From Nanobdellota archaeon (GTDB lineage Archaea > Nanobdellota > Nanobdellia > Woesearchaeales > GW2011-AR15): DNA of 8,644 nucleotides. Shown here in pieces: positions 1-5,640 of the stretch (position 1 is the first letter of the stretch; every line of letters starts with the position of its first letter). The stretch lies in the NCBI GenBank assembly GCA_013335235.1, contig JAAXVZ010000042.1:1-8644 (forward strand), written 5' to 3'. Position numbers and translations under genes: made by a program. Under the pieces are notes generated by a model. That model searched no databases, was not told the DNA's origin, and saw only the letters and a list, made by a program, of their open reading frames with translations.

Positions 1-652
1 CTTGCAGATGACTGGTACAAGACAGACAAGCATCTGTAAGGTTCGTATAGTGCGGCTTCATTATGGCCATGAAAAACACGCCTGTGATGTTTGGTTTTGT
101 CTCTGCCCAATCGAGCATCTTGTTCATCTCAGAGACGTTAGAGTCCATGATTATAGTCTGGATGACAATCTCTGGGACAGTTATCCTATCGATTGCGCTC
201 ATCACGCCATCGAATGCTCCCTTAGTTCCGCGGAACCTGTCATGCTTATCTCTTTCCAGAGAATCAAGCGACAGGCATAATGTCCTGAGCCCTGACCTGT
301 TGATAGCGTTTGCCATGCTTTCATCTATCAAACCGGCATTTGTCGTGAGCGACGTATTCATCCCGAGATTGGATGCTCTCCTGACCATCTCCAATGTCGC
401 CGGGCTTCCCAGAGGCTCTCCGCCGATGAGATTGATGAGCATATCAGGATTCAGGCTATGCAGGTCGTCGACTACATGTGTCCAACGCGAGATAGACATA
501 GGCTTCAGATCTTTCTGTGTCCAGTTATAGCACATCTTGCATCTCATCTGGCATTCATTGGTAACTGAGAGGACTGCCTTCTTCGGAGCCTCTATCGCAA
601 GCTTGCCTAGGAGTAGTTGCAGTTTACCAGCATCTTGCAGTTCTGTCTGCAT
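1..652 (-). CDS. Radical SAM protein, first of a paralogous pair from the left (3' end outside window)
   Basis: About 217 codons are visible from an ATG at 652-650; the gene continues past the left edge, so the C-terminus is unknown. The radical SAM iron-sulfur motif CQMRCKMC (Cys34, Cys38, Cys41) follows a first beta strand, and a GGEP motif lies at residues 77-80. Further family-like segments are LTTN near residue 100 and SLDSL followed by HDRFRGTKG near residue 125. The start is well supported: AGGAGGTG on the minus strand (669-662) sits nine bases upstream and closely matches the archaeal Shine-Dalgarno consensus. The start lies inside the end of the neighbouring radical SAM gene, giving a 46-base out-of-frame overlap, so the two are probably cotranscribed and translationally coupled. 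Family knowledge: such enzymes use a 4Fe-4S cluster to cleave S-adenosylmethionine and start radical chemistry. The substrate cannot be read from the sequence. A C-terminal auxiliary-cluster (SPASM or twitch) domain would be expected beyond the edge; CLSC near residue 210 may be its beginning. Confidence 0.88.
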   Translation of the reverse strand, partial: MQTELQDAGKLQLLLGKLAIEAPKKAVLSVTNECQMRCKMCYNWTQKDLKPMSISRWTHVVDDLHSLNPDMLINLIGGEPLGSPATLEMVRRASNLGMNTSLTTNAGLIDESMANAINRSGLRTLCLSLDSLERDKHDRFRGTKGAFDGVMSAIDRITVPEIVIQTIIMDSNVSEMNKMLDWAETKPNITGVFFMAIMKPHYTNLTDACLSCTSHLQ

Positions 653-1572
653 TGGATGATCCACCTCCTTTGGTCTTTTGCCTTGCCTGATCTCCAGGCA
701 TCTTTGAATCGGTCATGCTTTATGTTGCCGAAGCTCCCTTTCCTGTGGCACATGAACATATGGCCTTCTGAATTCACAGAGACTGATGAGCCCATGGTGC
801 AATTTCCTTCTATCACAAACTTCTCCGGTTCCTTGAAATAATTCCGGAAGGCGACAAGCTGCCTTTCGCTGTTGCCTATCTTGGTATAAGTCTCTTTCAT
901 CGCGATCAGCTTCTCCATACCTGCAAGGTCAGCCGGCCATAGATAGCTGTACTCGCCTTTGGCGTGCCAATCCTGGCCAGCTCCGGAGTTCAGTGGTTCA
1001 GTCACTGCATTGAAACTTATACTCCTCACCTTACTGTTCTTCTGCGCCCAGATCACAAGCTCAGGCAGCCCGGAGATGTTTAGGCTCATAACGACAGCTA
1101 TGAGATTCACATCCAGGCCTGCAGAGTGTGCATTATCTATTGCTTCCATGACTTTTGCGAAAGAGCCTTTTTTCCCGCGTATCTCATCATGCAGATTCGG
1201 ATCCAGGCTGTCTAGCGAGATTATGATCTCTGACAATCCTGCATCCTTGAGCTCTTTTGCTTTTTGCATATCAAGGAGATAACCATTTGTAGTTATGAAA
1301 GGGATGAAGCCTTTTGAAGAAGAGAACCTGACAAGCTCTGCGAGGTGGGGATAGAGAAGGGTCTCGCCGCCAACAATCCCGAGCCTGAATGGTTTTTTCA
1401 CATGAGAGGAAAGGCTCGATATATAGCCCTTCCACTCATCAAGAGAAGGTGTCTCCTCTTTCTCAGTCTTCCATAGCATGCACATCTTGCATCTGAAGAA
1501 ACACTTTTCAGTCACTACAAGCTCTCCATAGCTTACGTTATCCTGCTTGTGGAAAATCGAACTGAGCATCAC
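607..1572 (-). CDS. Radical SAM protein with SPASM-like C-terminus
   Basis: A 321-residue radical SAM enzyme. The cluster-binding motif is CFFRCKMC (Cys24, Cys28, Cys31). IVGGE at 66-70 takes the usual SAM-amino-group position, with ITTN near 93 and SLDSL near 119. The C-terminus has the SPASM signature C-x11-G-x4-C (Cys258, Gly270, Cys275), then CRQNC and a further Cys (Cys308, Cys312, Cys318). The protein ends three residues later, so the last Cys of a classical SPASM set is missing and the auxiliary cluster may have fewer protein ligands. The N-terminal two-thirds are plainly paralogous to the downstream gene. The start is taken as GTG at 1572 (ATG at 1569 is the alternative): no Shine-Dalgarno is present and a TATA-like box is centred about 27 bases upstream, suggesting a leaderless message. 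SPASM enzymes modify peptides, proteins, sugars or lipids. The nearby glycan-export genes hint at surface-polymer modification, but that is inference. Confidence 0.92.
   Translation of the reverse strand: MMLSSIFHKQDNVSYGELVVTEKCFFRCKMCMLWKTEKEETPSLDEWKGYISSLSSHVKKPFRLGIVGGETLLYPHLAELVRFSSSKGFIPFITTNGYLLDMQKAKELKDAGLSEIIISLDSLDPNLHDEIRGKKGSFAKVMEAIDNAHSAGLDVNLIAVVMSLNISGLPELVIWAQKNSKVRSISFNAVTEPLNSGAGQDWHAKGEYSYLWPADLAGMEKLIAMKETYTKIGNSERQLVAFRNYFKEPEKFVIEGNCTMGSSVSVNSEGHMFMCHRKGSFGNIKHDRFKDAWRSGKAKDQRRWIIQCRQNCKMLVNCNYS
661..669 (-). promoter_or_regulatory. Shine-Dalgarno site inside the upstream gene
   Basis: The minus strand reads AGGAGGTGG from 669 to 661, near-perfectly complementary to the usual archaeal 16S rRNA 3' end, with nine bases between the AGGAGGTG core plus one G and the ATG at 652. 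It decides the start of the left radical SAM gene. It lies within the codons for the last Cys-rich stretch of the upstream enzyme. Confidence 0.85.
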
Positions 1573-1595
1573 GGATATGGAGATGTCTTAGCTGT

Positions 1596-1603
1596 TTTTA
1601 TTA
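1596..1603 (-). promoter_or_regulatory. TATA-like box for the radical SAM pair
   Basis: The minus strand reads TAATAAAA, centred 27.5 bases before the GTG at 1572. Spacing and sequence fit an archaeal TATA box for a leaderless transcript covering both radical SAM genes. It is weaker than the boxes at 4686 and 8306. Confidence 0.5.
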
Positions 1604-1606
1604 CTT

Positions 1607-1632
1607 TGGGCCATCCACTTTAACAAGGCCCA
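1607..1632. repeat. Short inverted repeat between divergent promoters
   Basis: TGGGCC (1607-1612) and GGCCCA (1627-1632) form a perfect 6-base inverted repeat with a 14-base spacer. It lies just upstream of the leftward TATA-like box and about 40 bases before the rightward one, a place where a shared operator could sit. At this length chance occurrence is quite possible. Confidence 0.35.
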
Positions 1633-1670
1633 GGAGAAAATGACGCGGATTATGAGTCCATATGATAAAG

Positions 1671-1678
1671 TATTTATG
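1671..1678 (+). promoter_or_regulatory. TATA-like box for the membrane glycosyltransferase-like gene
   Basis: TATTTATG is centred 26.5 bases before the ATG at 1701. No Shine-Dalgarno is seen between them, so transcription probably starts at or next to the start codon, giving a leaderless message. Confidence 0.6.
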
Positions 1679-1700
1679 CTCACTTCAAAGATAAGTTGTC

Positions 1701-3047
1701 ATGGTGATAGTTAAGGGAAACTCTGATAGGTATGCCTACTTATTCATCATCTCTATATTCATGTTTGACATGGCATGGCATCTTGCAGACAATAGATTGC
1801 CTTATGGTGACAGTGACTTTGCGCTGAGGAACATCAGGATGGAAGGCATGCCTTTTACAGAGAAGCTGAAATATATCGGAGGAGAGAATCCCTTCCTTCA
1901 AGCAATCGATATCTTTTCAAAGATATTTTCAAGAAAACAGATATATAATCCTTTTTTCCTTGCGCTCTGCCTGTTCGCGACATATCACATAGGAAAGCAT
2001 CTCTATGGCAACATTGTCGGGACAGTGGCAACTATCGTGCTGTCCTCCTATCCAATATTCCTTGAAGCATCACGTATGACTGACTCCGGATTCTACCTGC
2101 TATCTGTAATCTCCCTGTCCTTCCTCTTCCTCCTCCGTTCATACACATTGAGCGACACTTATGTCTCATGCGCATATGGCATAGCGACAGGCATCGCCGC
2201 GCTCATAAGACAGGATTTCTGGCTCTTCTGCTTCCCACCATTCCTGATGATGATATTATTGAACCTGAAGATATTTGACAAGAGACATCTAGTAGGAATA
2301 GCCAGCGCAATCGCATGCTTCCTTTTTATCTACCTGCCATATCATCTCTTTGGGAAAATGTCCATGACCTTTCCGGGATTTGCGCTTAGGGCAGGCGAAG
2401 CGCTCTCCTGGGCAGTCTTCGACTCTATAGGAGGCATACATCTTATCCTCTTCCTCCTGGCCTTCGGGTTCTTTGTTTTAAAAAATAAGAGAGACGAAGA
2501 AGTAGCTATCCTCTCTGTCATCATCCTGCCGCTAGCTTCCGGATTTCCAGGATTGCTGGTGCCTGGTCTTTTTGCTATTGCGATAATCGTCTCGAAGCTG
2601 CTATCGAAGATTGAGGCCATCCTTCCCTTCGCTATTGCACTGATGGTGGTCCTGTCCATGTCAGTCAATGTCCTGTCTCTGTCAGCTATGACATATGATA
2701 GGCTGAAGGAGCTGGCGCCGATGGCTGTCTTTGGCAGCCCGCTTGTGAAAAGCGAGAATATCAGGCCGCCTAGCGCTGACGGAGGTGTCATCAATCATGC
2801 CTATGCCGATCTGGAAGATGCATCGTTCATATTCAAAAGACAGAAGGATAAGAGAATCCTGGACATCCTGCAGGCGCAGGATCCGAAACCAGGGATTGTG
2901 ACTGAACTGGGTGAATCAGATACGGTTGTCGTTTTCCAGCTCAAAGGAGAGCCTGCCGAGGAACTGGCAGGCTACAACATAACAGAAGAGATTGTAGGCG
3001 GATATGAGCATATAGATGCAATCGTTTTCAGAAGGAGCGCTTCCTAA
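1701..3047 (+). CDS. Polytopic membrane protein, probable GT-C (PMT/ArnT-like) glycosyltransferase
   Basis: A 448-residue protein with about ten hydrophobic segments spread from residue 11 to about 325, then a soluble tail of about 120 residues. The first segment is followed by an acidic loop, PYGDSDF, with Asp37 and Asp39. GT-C enzymes such as PMT and ArnT carry their catalytic acidic residues in this first extracytoplasmic loop. The middle resembles that superfamily too: EASRMTDSGFYLL near 122-134 recalls the small-residue/Asp segment of PMT proteins, and AALIRQDFW precedes the next membrane segment. Family knowledge: such enzymes move a sugar from a lipid-phosphate carrier onto a lipid, glycan or protein outside the membrane. 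The tail contains NIT, a possible N-glycosylation site. The assignment rests on topology and loop motifs, with no close homologue recognised, so another polytopic membrane enzyme is possible. The gene is transcribed alone and converges on the cobalamin-type radical SAM gene. Confidence 0.75.
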   Translation: MVIVKGNSDRYAYLFIISIFMFDMAWHLADNRLPYGDSDFALRNIRMEGMPFTEKLKYIGGENPFLQAIDIFSKIFSRKQIYNPFFLALCLFATYHIGKHLYGNIVGTVATIVLSSYPIFLEASRMTDSGFYLLSVISLSFLFLLRSYTLSDTYVSCAYGIATGIAALIRQDFWLFCFPPFLMMILLNLKIFDKRHLVGIASAIACFLFIYLPYHLFGKMSMTFPGFALRAGEALSWAVFDSIGGIHLILFLLAFGFFVLKNKRDEEVAILSVIILPLASGFPGLLVPGLFAIAIIVSKLLSKIEAILPFAIALMVVLSMSVNVLSLSAMTYDRLKELAPMAVFGSPLVKSENIRPPSADGGVINHAYADLEDASFIFKRQKDKRILDILQAQDPKPGIVTELGESDTVVVFQLKGEPAEELAGYNITEEIVGGYEHIDAIVFRRSAS

Positions 3048-3055
3048 CAAGATAA

Positions 3056-3127
3056 CGAAAATGCCCTGCTTTGGGCAAATGGTACATTTTCAGGTATTAA
3101 CGCCATTCGCTAAATCGGGCATTTTCG
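3056..3127. repeat. 11-base inverted repeat with an alternative local partner
   Basis: CGAAAATGCCC (3056-3066) is perfectly complementary to GGGCATTTTCG (3117-3127) across a 50-base loop. The left arm can also pair locally: GGGC (3073-3076) and ATTTTC (3086-3091) together form the same right arm, split by nine bases (3077-3085). The repeat starts nine bases after the stop codon of the plus-strand gene, so it would lie in its 3' untranslated RNA. It may act in termination, RNA stability or processing; no long T-tract follows it. Confidence 0.65.
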
Positions 3128-3128
3128 A

Positions 3129-3192
3129 ATTTCAAACAGACTTGAAGTTTCATCTCCTCATTAGAAAAATGAGTTTTTAGTCTGTTTGAAAT
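3129..3192. repeat. 14-base inverted repeat over the stop codon, with a nested hairpin
   Basis: ATTTCAAACAGACT (3129-3142) is perfectly complementary to AGTCTGTTTGAAAT (3179-3192), with a 36-base loop. Inside the loop CTCATT (3157-3162) and AATGAG (3167-3172) form a second stem. On the minus strand the outer stem begins in the last codons of the radical SAM gene and encloses its stop codon at 3163-3161. Together with the adjacent repeat at 3056-3127 it fills the convergent gap. It may act as a 3'-end processing, stability or termination element. Confidence 0.75.
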
Positions 3193-4663
3193 AATGCTTG
3201 AATCTCCTGTCCCTTAGGTATTCAACTGATTTACGCATAGTGTAGCTGAGGCCATGTTCCTTCAGGCACAATGTGAAAAGCCGGACAGGGGAGAGTTTCA
3301 CATACCTCTTCATATGCAATCTATGATCTTTCCATTCTTCATACGCCCTTTTCTGTGCAGCCTCAAGGTCCTCTGGCATCAGGCTGCCTGTCTTTATGAC
3401 ACTTCGTGAGTTTCCATCAAAATCGCTCCAGCTCTCAGAGACAATCATGTTCTCTGACTTGGCAAGGTCATAGAACCTTGTGCCAGGGAAGGGGGTCGCG
3501 ATAGAGAATTGGACAGAGTCCGGGTCAAGGAAGAGCGCAAGCTTGATTGTCTCATCGATCGTCTTTGCTGTCTCGCCAGGAAGGCCGAAAGTGAACGTGA
3601 GATGCACCTTTATCCCAAGCTCCTTTGTCGCAAGTATCCCTTCAACTGCCTTCTTGATATCAAGGCCTTTTGTCGTCCTGTCAAGTATCTCCTGAGAAGA
3701 AGACTCGACACCATATTTCACAGCGTGCAAGCCGACCTTCCTGAATGCCTGTAGAGTTGCCTTGTCTGCAAGGTCTGCCCGTCCCATGAAAGCCCACGGA
3801 ACATTTATATTTCTTATCTCAAGCTCTCTTGCAAGCTCCTCCATCCTGTCCTTCCCTATATTGAAAGTATCATCATCGAAGTAATATGACTTGAATTTCT
3901 TCTTCCTGACAAGGAACTCTATCTCTTCAGCGACAAGCGCCATGTCCCTTGGCCTATAGGTATTGCCTGAATACATCAATTGAGGCCATGCACAGAACAT
4001 GCACCTGTACGGACATCCCCTTGAGGCCCAGACCTGGGCAGACGGCTCAGGTATGCCGCCTGGGCAGTCATGATACTTATAGATCGGGAAATCTTCCCGG
4101 TCTGGCCAGGGAGCATCATCAACAGAGGAGAGCTTCCTGCGCTTGTTTTTCACTGGCACATTATCCTTTACAAATATCAGACCATCTACTGCCCCAAGAT
4201 CTGCCTTCTCTTTGATTGCTTGAGCTAATTCAAGCAGTGTCTCTTCATACTCCCCAGGTATGACAAAATCTATATGGGGATTCTCTTTAAGGAAAGATGC
4301 AGTCTCAATATTTTTATCTGGGCCAGATATGGCGACCATGCATTTGCATGCGCCTTTTACTGACCTGAGTATCCTCATATCCTGGGCAAGCGAAGGGGTA
4401 GAGACCTCTGCAAAGACAAGCTCTGGCTTGAACTTTATCGCGTCATCTAGGAATGCATCTTCGCTCATGCCTTCTGCTATCGCATCCAACCCTCTTGCCT
4501 GGAAACCATTGGTCTTCAGGAGGCTCGTCGCATAACCTAAGAAAAAAGGGTATGGCAGATAGTTTTCCTCTTCTGCGATCTTCAGGTGCGGCCACCTGCT
4601 CCCTGCCCTGACCCCGGACCTTCCTCCGACAGTCCATGGGAGGTTTGCCAGCAATATATTCAT
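3161..4663 (-). CDS. Cobalamin-binding-type radical SAM enzyme (B12-rSAM, BchE-like architecture)
   Basis: A 500-residue protein from ATG 4663. Residues 1-150 form a B12-binding-like fold: MNILLANLP at the start, an aromatic YLPYPFFLGYATSLL segment near 35-49, and VIPGEYEETLLEL near 134-146. The radical SAM motif is RGCPYRCMFC with Cys217, Cys221 and Cys224. YYFDDDTFNI (260-269), GVES (318-321) and FTFGLPGET (about 353-361) are typical of this class, whose members carry out C- or P-methylation, ring formation and other reactions on lipids, antibiotics and tetrapyrroles. The canonical DxHxxG cobalamin-ligand motif is replaced by DAIAEG around Asp60, so the lower axial His is absent. The remaining 120 residues are basic and of no recognised function. 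GTG at 4666 could add one residue; ATG 4663 is preferred because a TATATAAA box is centred 26.5 bases upstream. The gene is monocistronic. Its substrate is unknown; a lipid or isoprenoid linked to the envelope is an inference from context. Confidence 0.9.
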   Translation of the reverse strand: MNILLANLPWTVGGRSGVRAGSRWPHLKIAEEENYLPYPFFLGYATSLLKTNGFQARGLDAIAEGMSEDAFLDDAIKFKPELVFAEVSTPSLAQDMRILRSVKGACKCMVAISGPDKNIETASFLKENPHIDFVIPGEYEETLLELAQAIKEKADLGAVDGLIFVKDNVPVKNKRRKLSSVDDAPWPDREDFPIYKYHDCPGGIPEPSAQVWASRGCPYRCMFCAWPQLMYSGNTYRPRDMALVAEEIEFLVRKKKFKSYYFDDDTFNIGKDRMEELARELEIRNINVPWAFMGRADLADKATLQAFRKVGLHAVKYGVESSSQEILDRTTKGLDIKKAVEGILATKELGIKVHLTFTFGLPGETAKTIDETIKLALFLDPDSVQFSIATPFPGTRFYDLAKSENMIVSESWSDFDGNSRSVIKTGSLMPEDLEAAQKRAYEEWKDHRLHMKRYVKLSPVRLFTLCLKEHGLSYTMRKSVEYLRDRRFKHYFKQTKNSFF

Positions 4664-4685
4664 CACTAACTGATTAGTTAGATTT

Positions 4686-4693
4686 TTTATATA
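4686..4693. promoter_or_regulatory. Shared bidirectional TATA box
   Basis: The plus strand reads TTTATATA and the minus strand TATATAAA. The centre, 4689.5, is 26.5 bases from the leftward ATG (4663) and 24.5 bases from the rightward ATG (4714). No other A/T-rich element lies in this short divergent gap, so one TATA box appears to serve both leaderless genes. Confidence 0.7.
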
Positions 4694-4713
4694 GCTTTCC
4701 TTTGCCTATTATT

Positions 4714-5640
4714 ATGCCTATGAGAATAAAGAGAGCTAAAACAAAAAAAGAGCTGCCTTCCTATTTTTCTGCTAAGAAGGATTGGACCGCAGTCGTTTTA
4801 CTCATAGCTGTAAGCGTTATAGTCGCTTTCTATATGAAGGCATCAGACAATATCCAAAAATGCCTGTATAAAGATTCATTCGGGATGGAACTTTGCTATC
4901 TTCAGGAGTTAGACTGCGGTAAGATTAATGACAGTGTGATTGCAGAAATCTGCGGATGGTCTGAAATCACGCGGTCTATACAGAATTTCACTGGCTTTGA
5001 CCCACCTGTATCGATTAAGGAATGCACATCATATTCCGGAAGCACAAAAAACCTTTGCAAGCAGATTCATCTCATGATTGAAGCAGATTATGATCCAAGA
5101 AATTGCGCACAAATACCTGGATTCAATGACAGATGCCTTATGCTCTTCTCAATGACATATAATCCGGCCATAATCGAAGATACTGAATCAACCAGGATTG
5201 ACAGGTACTGCAGATTAATGGAATCCAGTGAATGGAAAAGTCTTTGCTATTTCCGTTACGCATATGGTATTGCAATAACGGACAATAGGTTTTTAGATGA
5301 AAAAAGCAATATAAGCTGCGAGATGACAGGGAACATAAAGAGGCTCTGCTACCATACCTCATCCAGGATCATGAATATCCTAGAACCTGAGAAGTGCGAT
5401 GCTATCCCTGTCGAATCAAGGTATACATGCTTTGAAGCAATAGGAAGCAACTTGGTAAACGCTGAAGGATATGAGACAGCTGTCGCAAAGTGCAATACCG
5501 GAAGATATGAGAATTCTTGCCAGACAGGCATCATAAACCTGCTTATTAGCGATGATTCCATGAACTTGACTCAAAAAAAAGATATATGCAGAGGGATGGA
5601 TTCTTCTATGGCTGACAGATGCCTTAAGGCGTTAGGCTAA
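4714..5640 (+). CDS. Membrane-anchored extracytoplasmic protein with nine Cys-pair repeats
   Basis: A 308-residue protein of no recognised family. It has a basic N-terminus, one membrane segment at about 24-41, and then an entirely soluble part that is probably outside the cell. The soluble part has 18 cysteines at 50/61, 68/80, 104/115, 131/141, 166/178, 202/212, 228/239, 260/269 and 292/303. These are nine pairs with 8-11 residues between partners, often of the form C-x(n)-(R/K)-x-(L/T)-C followed by an aromatic or aliphatic residue. This suggests a solenoid of helical hairpins each fastened by a disulfide. Four N-glycosylation sequons occur (Asn72, Asn91, Asn199, Asn284). An in-frame TTG at 4702 could extend the protein by four residues, but it lies too close to the TATA box to be transcribed, so ATG 4714 is chosen (ATG 4720 is also possible). 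The 3' end overlaps the convergent ATPase gene by 17 bases. The function is unknown; a surface or adhesion role, or being a glycan acceptor, would fit. Confidence 0.8.
   Translation: MPMRIKRAKTKKELPSYFSAKKDWTAVVLLIAVSVIVAFYMKASDNIQKCLYKDSFGMELCYLQELDCGKINDSVIAEICGWSEITRSIQNFTGFDPPVSIKECTSYSGSTKNLCKQIHLMIEADYDPRNCAQIPGFNDRCLMLFSMTYNPAIIEDTESTRIDRYCRLMESSEWKSLCYFRYAYGIAITDNRFLDEKSNISCEMTGNIKRLCYHTSSRIMNILEPEKCDAIPVESRYTCFEAIGSNLVNAEGYETAVAKCNTGRYENSCQTGIINLLISDDSMNLTQKKDICRGMDSSMADRCLKALG
5621..5630. repeat. Perfect palindrome at the convergent gene overlap
   Basis: GCCTTAAGGC is a perfect 10-base palindrome containing the stop codon of the minus-strand ATPase frame (TAA at 5626-5624), and it also codes for the last residues of the Cys-rich protein. 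It falls in the 17-base overlap (5624-5640) of the two convergent genes. It may be only a coding coincidence. Confidence 0.4.

Noticed and set aside
63..530. 155-codon plus-strand open frame
   Set aside because: It is antisense to the radical SAM gene, whose reading shows CxxxCxxC, GGEP and TTN motifs plus a strong Shine-Dalgarno. The plus-strand product shows no recognisable family.
2342..2794. 150-codon minus-strand open frame
   Set aside because: It is antisense within the membrane glycosyltransferase-like gene. Its Ser/Arg-rich product looks like the complement of hydrophobic codons.
3048..3160. Small RNA gene or riboswitch in the convergent gap
   Set aside because: The stems are real, but no promoter specific to the gap and no known RNA family could be recognised, so only the repeats are annotated.
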